Below, piece after piece: positions 1-8,889 of a stretch of 64,000 nucleotides of DNA. The stretch covers positions 186,001-250,000 of the forward strand of contig CABIXY010000001.1 in NCBI GenBank assembly GCA_902362805.1. The letters run 5' to 3'. Source of the DNA: Eubacteriaceae bacterium (GTDB taxonomy: Bacteria; Bacillota; Clostridia; Peptostreptococcales; Anaerovoracaceae). The position numbers and the translations under genes are program-made. A model generated the notes under the pieces. That model made no database searches, had not been told where the DNA came from, and was given only the letters and a program-made list of their open reading frames with translations. Every line of letters begins with the position of its first letter. Position 1 is the first letter of the stretch.

Positions 1-171
1 TGAAAGAAGAAAAATTCTAAAGTAAATAAAGTCCGTTGTGCCGCATGGCTGAATTCTGGGTGGGATATCTGGAAATCTGCGCATGCGGCTTTTTGATTTA
101 TCTCGGCTGTCCTATTCTCTTTCCCTGATTGCATTCAAAATCTGAATAGATATAATTGAAAGTCGGCATAG

Positions 172-681
172 GGCATTTTGAAAAGTGCTGAGATATCTGA
201 TTTTTTTGCTGATTTCGAGCAGACAGCGCAGTAGCATAATACAAGGATTTACTTCTCATCAGGAGCCATAGGCGGCTTTGATGTCATGCAGACCATCGCT
301 TTGATCGGCGGAGCGGAGGCAGAACTGACCCTGACAAGAGAGGCGTCTACATATAGAGATACGCCTGTATTTAGCCAAGCTGTGCTTGACTCTGGTGAAA
401 GGGGACTGTTGTTCGAGGGCACCGCGGCAGAGGCAATTCCTCTGCTGCCTAGAATGATCAATATCGGTGTGGCGACGTCTCTTGCGACGATTGGTCCCGA
501 CAAGACACGCATCAGAATTTACGGCGATCCCAATATGCCTAATGATGATGATGTGTATATCAAAGTCGCTTCAGAGCAGGCATCGGCAGAAATGAAAATC
601 TACTCAAAGTCATCAATTCTAGTAGGCTGGAGTGTCGTGTCGCTGCTAAACAACCTAGTGTCACCCGTATATTTCTATTAG
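172..681 (+). pseudogene. Aspartate-dehydrogenase-type (DUF108) gene remnant
   Basis: The frame ending at 681 reads SSGAIGGFDVMQTIAL, then a segment ending INIGVATSLATIGPD and RIYGDPN. This matches the catalytic C-terminal domain of L-aspartate dehydrogenases (NadX-like), which oxidise aspartate with NAD(P). The same frame continues upstream of the first ATG (286), but TAG at 232-234 interrupts it where the family has ordinary sequence, and another TAG stands at 169-171. The N-terminal Rossmann domain (about 110 residues) is not recognisable in bases 1-171. I read this as a decayed, 5'-truncated gene; a functional 131-residue protein from 286 would lack nucleotide binding. Family recognition is from motif memory. 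Confidence 0.7.
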
Positions 682-689
682 CTGAAAAG

Positions 690-1262
690 AGTCCGCAGTT
701 GGTATGATTTAAAAAATGTCCAGGACATTTTTCTTGAGAGTGTGAGATTGCGGACTAAAATCTGCTGTTGAGGCCGAGGAGAGTCCGCAACTGGCATGGT
801 TTAAAAAAATGTTTAGAACATTTTCTGCGAGAGTGTGCGACTGCGGACTAAAATCTGCTGTTGAGGCCGAGAAGAGTCCGCAACTGACATAGTTTAAAAA
901 AATGTTTAGAACATTTTTCTTGAGAGTGTGAGACTGCGGACTAAACTCTGCCGCATAGGTCGAGAAGAGTCCGCAGCAGACATAGTTTAAAAAAATGTCT
1001 AGAACATTTTTCTTGAAAGTGTGGGACTGCGGACTAAAATCTGCCGCACAGGCTGAGAACAGTCCGCAACTGACATAGTTTAAAAAAATGTCTAGAACAT
1101 TTTTCTTGAAAGTGCGAGACTGCGGACTAAAACCTGCTGTTGAGGTCGAGAAGAGTCCGCAACTGACATAGTTTAAAAAAATGTCTAGGACATTTTTCTT
1201 GAGAGTGTGCGACTGCGGACTAAACTCTGCCGCACAGGCTGAGAACAGTCCGCAACTGGCAT
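690..1262. repeat. Six 93-bp tandem repeats with nested inverted repeats
   Basis: AGTCCGCA recurs at 690, 782, 875, 968, 1061, 1154 and 1247, a period of 92 then 93 bp. Its complement TGCGGACT recurs at 749, 842, 935, 1028, 1121 and 1214. Within each unit AAAAATGT and ACATTTTT flank a 5-base loop (CTAGA in most units), so every unit can fold as a long hairpin with an outer 8-bp clamp and an inner 8-bp stem. Because 93 is a multiple of three, an artificial 200-codon frame with 31-residue repeats is open on the minus strand. The array fills most of the space between the pseudogene and the LysR gene. Confidence 0.93.
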
Positions 1263-1360
1263 CTCCTATTTCAGCATTGACAATACAACCCGAGGCTTTT
1301 AAAATGAGCATAGTGAGATTTATCTTTTAACGCCAGAAATCGAAATGAAAAGGTGGAAAA

Positions 1361-2233
1361 ATGGACTTAAAGAAATACGAGGTACTGCTGAAGGTGGTAG
1401 ACCGTGGCAACATCAATAACGTAAGCTATGATCTGGGTTACACCCATTCTGGTATATCGAAAATGCTCAATAGTATGGAGGCCGAACTTGGATTCCAAAT
1501 TATCAAAAGAAATAATAAGGGCATCACGCTTACACCAGAAGGAGAAAAGCTGATGCCGATTATTCGTAATATCGTAAAAGAAAACGAGAAACTTGAAGAA
1601 GAGATTTCTTTAATCAACGGCCTGGAGAAGGGAACTGTGCGAATCGGCTGTTTTCCGACGACTGCTTTTGTATTGATACCCGGTTTGCTGAAAAAATTCT
1701 ATGACAAATATCCGAGAATTCAAATAGAGGTTTTGGAAGAGCACAGCCTCGATCAGTTAGAGCAGTGGCTCAATCGGGGAATCATCGATATTGGTATTTT
1801 CAGCCGGCAGCCCCATCATCACTTTGAATGGTTGAAAGAAATCGATGACGAGTATGTTGCACTTCTTCCTGCTGGACACCCTTTGTGCAGCCACGAAATC
1901 GTTCCAGTCAAAGAACTCTTTGAGGAGAGAGTGCTTTTGTTTAAATCTCACAAAGGTTTGGATCAGGATATCGTTCAAATCATGAAGTATGTGGACGTAA
2001 AAGAATATGAGGGCTACACTTCCAATTCAGATTTTACAGTCATCCGCATGGTAGAGCAAAATGGATTTGCTGCCATCATGCCGAAACTGATTGCAAAATA
2101 TGCTGTATCCCTGTTTGATGTGGAATATCGGCCTATTGATGTGGATATGAATCGAAAGATCGGTTTTGCCGTCAAATCAAAAGCAGACATTTCCCCTTCG
2201 CTCAAACGATTCCTCAGCTGCATCAAAGACTGA
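1361..2233 (+). CDS. LysR family transcriptional regulator
   Basis: A 290-residue protein, normal LysR length. Residues 1-60 form the winged helix-turn-helix (YEVLLKVVDRGNINNVSYDL, with SKMLNSMEAELGFQII as the recognition region). Residues about 90-290 form the periplasmic-binding-protein-like effector domain, starting at GTVRIGCFPTTAF. The start follows an AGGTGG-type ribosome site. It lies 129 bp upstream of, and codirectional with, the glycyl radical enzyme gene, so it is probably the local regulator of that cluster. The effector is not predictable from sequence. A long perfect palindrome lies between the two genes. Confidence 0.93.
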   Translation: MDLKKYEVLLKVVDRGNINNVSYDLGYTHSGISKMLNSMEAELGFQIIKRNNKGITLTPEGEKLMPIIRNIVKENEKLEEEISLINGLEKGTVRIGCFPTTAFVLIPGLLKKFYDKYPRIQIEVLEEHSLDQLEQWLNRGIIDIGIFSRQPHHHFEWLKEIDDEYVALLPAGHPLCSHEIVPVKELFEERVLLFKSHKGLDQDIVQIMKYVDVKEYEGYTSNSDFTVIRMVEQNGFAAIMPKLIAKYAVSLFDVEYRPIDVDMNRKIGFAVKSKADISPSLKRFLSCIKD

Positions 2234-2304
2234 TAATTATGAGGGCTTCGTACGGATTGTCAACGTGATATTGACGTTTGTCCGCTACCATTAAGGCTGG
2301 TTTT

Positions 2305-2339
2305 AAAGTATGATTTATATAAGATATAAATCATACTTT
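2305..2339. promoter_or_regulatory. Perfect palindrome upstream of glycyl radical enzyme
   Basis: AAAGTATGATTTATAT (2305-2320) and its exact complement ATATAAATCATACTTT (2324-2339) are separated by three bases. The right arm runs into a T tract, and the ribosome site of the next gene follows within about 10 bases. It could be an AT-rich terminator for lysR, an operator for the LysR protein, or an attenuator for the GRE operon. Confidence 0.7.
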
Positions 2340-2362
2340 TTTGATAGAAAGAGGAGCGGAAA

Positions 2363-4738
2363 ATGAACAAAGATAGAATTGATATGATGAACGAACGTCT
2401 CAAAGATTCAAAGCCACAGCTTGATGTAGAAAGAGCAAAGCTGGTGACAGAAGCCTATGAGATATATGCAGACTGTACCCCGGTACTTCGCAGAGCACAT
2501 GCATTCGCATATATTCTCGACAACATGGAGCCTAACATGCAGGAGGGAGAACTCCTCGTCGGAAGCCAGACCAAGAGAGTCAGAGGCGTACCTGTATTCC
2601 CTGAATTTGGTGCAAAGTGGGTCATCGACGAAATCGACATGTTCCCTACTCGCGGTACAGATCCAATCGTCGTTACACCAGAAACAAAAGCAGAGATTCT
2701 GCCGATTTTAGAAAGCTGGGGAGACAACACTTTTGACATGCAGTCAACTGCGGTTCTCGACCCATATGTATTAAAAGCACAGGAATGCGGCGTGCTGTCC
2801 GTAGGTGCGAGAACGACAGGGATGGGACACATCTCACCGGATTATCCGAGAATCCTGCCGATGGGGCTTCGCGGCGTCATCAATCAGGCAAAAGAGATGA
2901 TTGAAAAAACACCGGTTTTGACCCCGGAGGATATGAGAAAAGTAGACTTTTGGAACGCAAACATCATCTCCTGTGAAGCAGTAATCAGATTTGCCCATAA
3001 ATTCTCTGACCACGCTGGCAAACTGGCAGAAACAGAAACAGATGCACAGCGCAAGAAGGAATTGCTGAAGATTGCAGACGTGTGCTCCAATGTACCTGAA
3101 AATGAACCGAGAGATTTCTGGGAAGCGCTGCAGTTCGTATGGTTCTTACAGCTGACGATTCAGATTGAAGACAACGGTCACTCCATCGCAGTGGGCAGAC
3201 TTGACCAGAACTTATATAAATACTACAAAAAATCAGTTGTCGATGGCGATATGCCTGCTGAAGATGCAGAAGAATTGCTGGCGGCATTATATATCAAATG
3301 TACAGAAATCCTCAAGTTGAGAGACGCTTTTGACTCTCTTGGATTCGCAGCTTATCCGATGTGGCAGCAGATGGCAATCGGCGGTTTGGGCAGAGACGGA
3401 AAAGATGCAACCAACGAACTGACATATTCCGTATTCAAGGCCTGGGATTTGGTGCAGACAGTACAGCCTACTATGGCTCTGCGTGTCAACGACAACACGC
3501 CGGATGAATTGATGGACGTTGCTCTGGCGATGGTACAGAAAGGTTATGCAATTCCTGCTTTCTACAACGACAACCTGGTTGGCAACCTTTTGAAGAACAA
3601 AGGCGCAACAGAAGAAGATTCCAGAGACTGGACTGTTCACGGCTGTGTAGAACCATATGTCATGGGTAAGTCTGACGGCCGTCCGAACGTAGGTTATGTA
3701 AATGCAGCAAAATGTATTGAGTTAGTTATGAACAACGGCTGGGATCCAGTGGCTCAATGCGAAATGGGTCTCAAGACAGGTGATCCGAATACATTTACCA
3801 GCATCAAAGATTTTGAAGAAGCTCTTCACAAGCAGATCGTACACTTTGTCAAAATCATGTGCGAAGCCTATACAAAAGTTTGCGCAATGCACGCAGTCTA
3901 TGTGCCAAAGGGATATGCTTCAGCCTTGGTAACAGATTGTATTGCAAGAGGCAAATCCCTGGAAGAGGGCGGCGCTCTGTACAACAGTTCTGGCGTATTC
4001 CTCGTCGCCATGGCAAATGGTGCTGACTGTCTGGAAGCCATCGACTATGTCGTCTTCCAGGAAAAAATGATGAATGCCGGTGAGTTTAATGAAGTTCTGC
4101 AAAACAACTTTGAAGGTAACGAAAGACTGCGCAACATCATCCTCAACAAAGTTGACAAATACGGAAACGACAGAGATAGAGTTGACGGATATGCCAACCG
4201 CATGATCCGTGCGTATAACGAAGAAATGGTCAAATACCGTGACAGCCGCGGCGGTACATATGAGAACTGCATCTTGTCCACATCCTTCAATGTACTACAG
4301 GGCAAGACCATTGGCGCTACTCCGGATGGAAGACTGGCAAGCGAACCTGTTTCTGACAATGCATCCCCGATGGTCGGCCGCGATGTAACAAGCCCGACTG
4401 CAACAATCAAATCTGTCGCATCTATCGATCAGAGCGATTGTAACAATGGTGCACTGTTTAACATCAAATTCGATCCGAACATCGTACAGGGTGAAGAAGG
4501 AAAACAGATTTTGAAAAATGTCATCAAGTCATACTTTGATATGAACGGCGAGCACATTCAGATCAACGTGGTGGATGCAGGAACCCTTGAGGCTGCACAG
4601 GAGAATCCGCAGGATTACAAGAACCTCCTCGTCAGAGTAGCTGGTTACTCCGCATACTTTATCGAACTGGACAGAGATGTACAGAACAATATCATCGGCA
4701 GAACTGCTCACAAAAATGTAGGCGGATGCTGCTGCTAA
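2363..4738 (+). CDS. Glycyl radical enzyme, lyase/dehydratase type, substrate unknown
   Basis: A 791-residue member of the pyruvate formate-lyase-like superfamily, oxygen-sensitive and expected in the cytoplasm. The glycyl radical loop RVAGYSAYF places the radical at Gly761, 30 residues from the end. The active-site loop VHGCVEP has Cys428 with Glu430 two residues on. That is the pattern of GRE eliminases such as CutC, HypD and glycerol dehydratase, not the tandem Cys of pyruvate formate-lyase. The N-terminal GHISPDY motif is typical of the family. The start has a GAGGAG ribosome site. The protein ends in the unusual tail GGCCC. It is followed by its activase and a shikimate-dehydrogenase-like protein instead of the usual partner enzymes (ProC, aldehyde dehydrogenase, microcompartment genes), so the substrate cannot be read from a known pathway. 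Confidence 0.93.
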   Translation: MNKDRIDMMNERLKDSKPQLDVERAKLVTEAYEIYADCTPVLRRAHAFAYILDNMEPNMQEGELLVGSQTKRVRGVPVFPEFGAKWVIDEIDMFPTRGTDPIVVTPETKAEILPILESWGDNTFDMQSTAVLDPYVLKAQECGVLSVGARTTGMGHISPDYPRILPMGLRGVINQAKEMIEKTPVLTPEDMRKVDFWNANIISCEAVIRFAHKFSDHAGKLAETETDAQRKKELLKIADVCSNVPENEPRDFWEALQFVWFLQLTIQIEDNGHSIAVGRLDQNLYKYYKKSVVDGDMPAEDAEELLAALYIKCTEILKLRDAFDSLGFAAYPMWQQMAIGGLGRDGKDATNELTYSVFKAWDLVQTVQPTMALRVNDNTPDELMDVALAMVQKGYAIPAFYNDNLVGNLLKNKGATEEDSRDWTVHGCVEPYVMGKSDGRPNVGYVNAAKCIELVMNNGWDPVAQCEMGLKTGDPNTFTSIKDFEEALHKQIVHFVKIMCEAYTKVCAMHAVYVPKGYASALVTDCIARGKSLEEGGALYNSSGVFLVAMANGADCLEAIDYVVFQEKMMNAGEFNEVLQNNFEGNERLRNIILNKVDKYGNDRDRVDGYANRMIRAYNEEMVKYRDSRGGTYENCILSTSFNVLQGKTIGATPDGRLASEPVSDNASPMVGRDVTSPTATIKSVASIDQSDCNNGALFNIKFDPNIVQGEEGKQILKNVIKSYFDMNGEHIQINVVDAGTLEAAQENPQDYKNLLVRVAGYSAYFIELDRDVQNNIIGRTAHKNVGGCCC

Positions 4739-4754
4739 GAATGGTGAATATTTA

Positions 4755-5675
4755 ATGAAAAAAGGAACGATTTTTAATATACAGAAGATGTCCATCCACG
4801 ACGGTCCGGGAATCAGAACGACGGTGTTCTTTAAAGGATGTCCTTTAAACTGCCTCTGGTGTTCTAATCCAGAAAGCCAGAAAGTGGAAAAAGAAGTAGC
4901 TTGCTTTCAAAGCAGATGTGTAACATGTGGGTATTGTGCCGAGGTTTGTCCGAAAGGATTGATCGAGGCACAGCCTCCTTTTGAAATTACAAATCGCGAG
5001 GAATGCGATTTATGTGAGATCTGTGTGAAAGAATGCTGTACCAATGCAAAAAAGGTGGTAGGTGAAGACTACACTGTGGATGAGCTCCTGAAAGAAATCA
5101 TGAAAGATAAATCCTTCTATGACTCATCTGGCGGCGGAGTCACCTTTTCTGGCGGCGAGCCGCTGATGCAGTCTGCTTTTCTGAAAGAAATTCTGGCCGC
5201 CTGCCGGGAAAATGGCGTACATACGGCTATAGAGACCACAGGCATGACAGATACAGACAGCTTGATAGAAACCGCCGCTTTGTTAGATTTGATCTTCTAT
5301 GATGTGAAACACATGGACGATGAAACCCATAGGGACATTACGGGAGTTTCCAATGAGAGAATTATCGCAAATCTCGCAGTATTAGCAAAGGCTCACGACA
5401 ACATCGTGGTGAGAATACCAGTCATTCCTGGTATCAATGACAGCACTGAGAATCTGCGGAAGACGGCAGACTATGCCGCATCCCTCAATATCCCGTCAAT
5501 TGAACTTCTGCCGTATCACAACCTTGGTGAAGTCAAATATGGTCAGCTGGGGCGGGAATATGCACTGGCTGATACACAGAAACCATCAGAAGAACAGATG
5601 AACGCCCTGGCCGATGAGATGAGAAACGCGGTGGGCGATAGAAATACCGAGATCACCATAATGAAATCCATGTAA
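4755..5675 (+). CDS. Glycyl radical enzyme activating enzyme (radical SAM)
   Basis: A 306-residue radical SAM protein that should install the glycyl radical on the GRE encoded 16 bp upstream, using S-adenosylmethionine. The CX3CX2C cluster motif is visible in FKGCPLNCLWC near residue 30. An inserted ferredoxin-like region follows with two Cys clusters (CVTCGYCAEVC and CDLCEICVKEC, about residues 50-95), the arrangement of activases for CutC, glycerol dehydratase and HpdB-type enzymes. GGGVTFSGGEPL (about residue 130) is the SAM-binding GGE region. There is no strong ribosome site before 4755, so translation is probably coupled to the GRE gene. Confidence 0.94.
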   Translation: MKKGTIFNIQKMSIHDGPGIRTTVFFKGCPLNCLWCSNPESQKVEKEVACFQSRCVTCGYCAEVCPKGLIEAQPPFEITNREECDLCEICVKECCTNAKKVVGEDYTVDELLKEIMKDKSFYDSSGGGVTFSGGEPLMQSAFLKEILAACRENGVHTAIETTGMTDTDSLIETAALLDLIFYDVKHMDDETHRDITGVSNERIIANLAVLAKAHDNIVVRIPVIPGINDSTENLRKTADYAASLNIPSIELLPYHNLGEVKYGQLGREYALADTQKPSEEQMNALADEMRNAVGDRNTEITIMKSM

Positions 5676-5689
5676 GAGGAGATGTTTCT

Positions 5690-6499
5690 ATGAAATATGG
5701 ATCAATTGGTCAAAATATGACCTACAGCTATTCTAAGATCATTCACGAGGCTTTAGGCGCATACCCTTATGAACTGCGCTCTCTGGAGCCAGAGGAACTG
5801 AATGAGCTCCTTCAGAATAGGGACTTTAGCGGTCTGTCAGTCACAATACCGTACAAGAAAACAGTGATCCCTTACTGTGATCATCTCTCGCAGCTGGCTG
5901 CTGAAATTGGGGCCGTCAATTGCCTCTATTTTGATGAAAACCATGAACTCCATGGAACCAATACAGATTATACAGGATTTTTGTATGCAATAGATACAGC
6001 CGGGATTTCTGTCCGCGGCAAGAAGGTGGTCATTTTGGGAAATGGCGCCACCTGCCAGACGATTAAGAAAGCGGTGACCGACAGAGGTGCCTCCGAACTT
6101 GTGATAGCCTCTAGGAAGGCGGCTGCGCCAACTGAAATGACGGTGGGCAGTTGTAACTGCCTCATGGTAAATTACGAGGATTTGTCCGATCATGCTGACG
6201 CTGAAATCGTTATTAACGCCACTCCAGTGGGTATGTACCCGGGTGTTTCTGATCGCTTGATTGATCTGAGGGCCTTTCCTTGTTGTAAAGGTGTGTTTGA
6301 CGTGATATATAACCCGTATTATACGGCCCTCGTCAAGCAGGCAGTTGACCTTAATATTTCCTTTGCCAGCGGTCTTTCTATGCTGGTGGCGCAGGCCACA
6401 GCCGCCGCAGGCTATTTTACAGGGAAAGGAAGTTTCTACGAAAAGGAAAATGAGCGAATCATCTCTATGTTGAAGAGAGAATTTGTTCAAAACAATTAA
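5690..6499 (+). CDS. Shikimate/quinate dehydrogenase-like protein
   Basis: A 269-residue AroE-fold protein. LSVTIPYKK carries the catalytic lysine (about Lys56) and GTNTDYTGF the catalytic aspartate (Asp93), the pair expected for NAD(P)-dependent interconversion of shikimate or quinate with the 3-dehydro form. The nucleotide loop is GNGATCQ, not the usual GxGGA. INATPVGMYPG and SGLSMLVAQA are the conserved C-terminal motifs. It has its own AGAGGAG site and starts 15 bp after the activase, so it belongs to the GRE operon. Biosynthetic AroE is possible, but its place behind a GRE and activase under a LysR regulator suggests a catabolic role on a cyclitol or shikimate-like substrate. That role is inference. 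Confidence 0.85.
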   Translation: MKYGSIGQNMTYSYSKIIHEALGAYPYELRSLEPEELNELLQNRDFSGLSVTIPYKKTVIPYCDHLSQLAAEIGAVNCLYFDENHELHGTNTDYTGFLYAIDTAGISVRGKKVVILGNGATCQTIKKAVTDRGASELVIASRKAAAPTEMTVGSCNCLMVNYEDLSDHADAEIVINATPVGMYPGVSDRLIDLRAFPCCKGVFDVIYNPYYTALVKQAVDLNISFASGLSMLVAQATAAAGYFTGKGSFYEKENERIISMLKREFVQNN

Positions 6500-6762
6500 C
6501 GCGGGTGATCAGAAGATTCCAGCCAAATCTTCTGTGTACTTATTATGAAGGCGGTATCGACGCAATGGATGTCGCCAGAATATCAAAGAACGCACATTGC
6601 GAAGGGCTGTCCTTTACGGGCAGTATCTGTGCATAGGAATCTTGAAGCCCTAGCCCGATTTACTTAAAGTAAATCGTTGGCAGGTCTTATGCGAAAAGTC
6701 CCCAAATCTCGATTTGGCAGACTTGACCGCTCGGTTCCGTCATGCACGCGTTCTTTACAGCC
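6500..6762. other. Intergenic stretch with small hairpins
   Basis: No convincing gene. Two clean hairpins are present: arms CGATTTAC and GTAAATCG (6656-6663, 6669-6676), and arms CCAAATC and GATTTGG (6702-6708, 6711-6717). They precede the terminator at 6763-6801. The segment could be the 3' untranslated region of the aroE-like gene or a small RNA ending at that terminator. I do not recognise a known RNA family. Confidence 0.4.
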
Positions 6763-6801
6763 AAAAGCGCGGCAGTTGCTCTCCATCTGCCGCGCTTTTT
6801 T
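6763..6801. terminator. Bidirectional intrinsic terminator
   Basis: AAAAGCGCGGCAG and CTGCCGCGCTTTTTT form a strong GC hairpin with T tracts on both strands. It serves the GRE operon on plus and the agrC-like gene on minus. Confidence 0.9.
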
Positions 6802-6808
6802 CTATATC

Positions 6809-8092
6809 TTATTTTTGAGACTTTTGACTGAGCAGGTAGAGTATCACTTCTACATTAAATATGCCTTTATCGAAAGAGATGTCTAGCGTTCCTTTATACT
6901 TTCGCACCACAGACCGCACGTTTTTTAGTCCAATGCCGTGACACTCTTTGTCTGCTTTTGTCGTATTGAGAGATTTTTTCAGATTGCCGACATAAGAATT
7001 TTTTAACTGTATCACTAAGCGGCCCTTATCATAACTGATGAGCAGAGAAAGTTCTTTCTGACCACAGGGTACCTTTTCGAGGGCTTCCAAGGCGTTATCA
7101 ATCAGATTGCCTAGAATGATGGTCAAATCAAAATCATCAATGGGCAAGCTAGACGAAATGTGCGGCTGATAAGTCATTTTGATACCTTCTTCGCTTAATG
7201 GCCCTAGTTTGTAATTGATCAAGCTGTCCAGAGCTAGAAGCCCGGTATTGGAAATACTTTGTTTATCCTGTAATTGTTGTGTCAAGGATTGGGCATATTG
7301 GGTCAACCCCTCTTTGTTTCTTTCATCTGCCAATGCGTCCAGGGCAGCTAAATGATTCTTCAGGTCATGCCTCAGGGCACAAGTTGCTTCTTCGGAGTCC
7401 TTCATGATTGAAAGTTGCTGCTCATAGGACTTATTCTGCTGCAGCATCATATAATTTTCAATCTCCAACTTAGCAAGCCGAGAAATCTGATCATAGGTGT
7501 AGAACCAAAGGATATTGATTCCTAATATGATGATGGAGTCTATGATGACCTGATTCGGTTTTGCATGATCGGTTAAGTTGTTTAGGATTAAAGTCAGGCT
7601 GCCAAGAGGTATCAGGATAATCGAAATCCAATAAGAAGGCGCTATTTTTGCACCATTCTTTAGATTTACAAAGTTCTCCAGCAGAAGGACGATAAAGAAA
7701 GTTAAAATGGTGATACCTGTAATGCCAACGACAGAGTCATAATTAGTTACAGTGCCTAAATTGTGAATATAATAGCCAGAGGCATAGTTGACGGTGAGTT
7801 CAACACAGGTCACTATGATATAGGCTAACATAGTACAAGCACAACGTTTTACCAAGGTAGAAGTATATAGAAAAGTTAGAAAAAAATATGAGCCTGCACT
7901 CAACAGCAAATATACTAGTGGTGGTGTATTAAAGAAAACAGTAATGCTGATAATCACTGCATAAAGGCTATAGGCAGTGACTTCAATTGATTTCACTGTC
8001 CTTTTATCGGCATAAAAAATTCTGAGCATACGGTAAAGCACATAAGCATAGAAAAAATTGTTGATGATATAGGCTGTTGTGTATGCGTTCAT
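6809..8092 (-). CDS. agrC: AgrC-like quorum-sensing sensor histidine kinase
   Basis: A 427-residue protein. The first 210 or so residues are mainly hydrophobic, with about six membrane segments that would bind an extracellular peptide. Then comes a GHKL-type kinase: H-box LRHDLKNHLAA with His242, N-box LGNLIDNALEAL and G-box GIGLKNVRSV. This is the AgrC/HPK10 layout. The start codon overlaps the agrA-like stop (ATGA), so the pair is translationally coupled. It lies divergently from agrD-agrB, unlike the single staphylococcal operon. It should phosphorylate the LytTR response regulator when the autoinducer peptide binds. Confidence 0.92.
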   Translation of the reverse strand: MNAYTTAYIINNFFYAYVLYRMLRIFYADKRTVKSIEVTAYSLYAVIISITVFFNTPPLVYLLLSAGSYFFLTFLYTSTLVKRCACTMLAYIIVTCVELTVNYASGYYIHNLGTVTNYDSVVGITGITILTFFIVLLLENFVNLKNGAKIAPSYWISIILIPLGSLTLILNNLTDHAKPNQVIIDSIIILGINILWFYTYDQISRLAKLEIENYMMLQQNKSYEQQLSIMKDSEEATCALRHDLKNHLAALDALADERNKEGLTQYAQSLTQQLQDKQSISNTGLLALDSLINYKLGPLSEEGIKMTYQPHISSSLPIDDFDLTIILGNLIDNALEALEKVPCGQKELSLLISYDKGRLVIQLKNSYVGNLKKSLNTTKADKECHGIGLKNVRSVVRKYKGTLDISFDKGIFNVEVILYLLSQKSQK

Positions 8093-8814
8093 TTTAGTAG
8101 ACCTCTTGCTTCTAGCTCACTTTTTTCGATTTGTTTTAGTCTGTGCTTGTACGTCTGACTGACCATAATTTCGGTGTCGTTTTGCATCAGCACAGAATTA
8201 CCTAAAAACGCTGTAACCTTTCTAATGTTTATGACGTAGGAGCGGTGTATCTGAACAAAATACATTGGAAGTTCCGTGATTAGCTCATTGAGATTTCTAT
8301 AGAATTCAAAGCTTTTTGTCTCCGTTACAAGAAGAATCTTCCTCAATCGACTTTCGAAGTAAAGGATTTCGCTAAATTTCAGTTTATAATCGGCGCCTTT
8401 AATCCTAAAACGAAAGTAACCCTCTAATTCATCTGAAAGACGAAGCGCCAATTCTAATGCTTCAATGATTGTTTCATCTGCAAAGGGCTTCTCTATGTAA
8501 CTTAAGGGGCGCATGTCCAACAGCTGACGAGTATATTGACTGGTTCCAGTGATGTATATGAGTTCGGTGTTGTAATCGTTTCTCTTTTTACGAATATCAT
8601 ATCCTACATCAATTCCGCTCATCACAGTCATTTCAATATCTAAGAAAATAAGGTCAAATTGTGATTCTGTATTAAGATGACGGCAGAGATCTTCTCCACT
8701 GTAAAAAACTTCTGTTTCAATAGATAATTTATTCTCTTGTGTATAATTGGCAATCATTTGGTCTATATGATTACATATGGCTTTATCGTCATCGCAAATG
8801 GCTATTCTAAACAT
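8089..8814 (-). CDS. agrA: AgrA-like LytTR response regulator
   Basis: A 241-residue protein with an N-terminal receiver domain (acidic pocket CDDD near residue 8, phospho-acceptor Asp59 in FLDIEM) and a C-terminal LytTR DNA-binding domain (about residues 140-235, including FVQIHRSYVINIRKV). LytTR proteins bind pairs of short direct repeats; such a pair occurs at 8890-8921 in the divergent region. It overlaps agrC by 4 bp and is transcribed first. It is expected to activate agrD-agrB and probably its own operon. Confidence 0.93.
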   Translation of the reverse strand: MFRIAICDDDKAICNHIDQMIANYTQENKLSIETEVFYSGEDLCRHLNTESQFDLIFLDIEMTVMSGIDVGYDIRKKRNDYNTELIYITGTSQYTRQLLDMRPLSYIEKPFADETIIEALELALRLSDELEGYFRFRIKGADYKLKFSEILYFESRLRKILLVTETKSFEFYRNLNELITELPMYFVQIHRSYVINIRKVTAFLGNSVLMQNDTEIMVSQTYKHRLKQIEKSELEARGLLK

Positions 8815-8889
8815 TTTATCATATCCTTAAATTAGACTTCTGGAGTTATTCTAGCACAAGACTTTGCAGGTGTTAAGTAGTTTTCCTAT

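Noticed and set aside
709..1311. 200-codon minus-strand frame with 31-residue repeats
   Set aside because: It is produced by a 93-bp non-coding tandem repeat; there is no ribosome site or promoter, and the repeat is palindromic.
6546..6668. Short plus-strand frame downstream of the aroE-like gene
   Set aside because: No ribosome site and no family resemblance; two overlapping frames look equally plausible, so neither is convincing.
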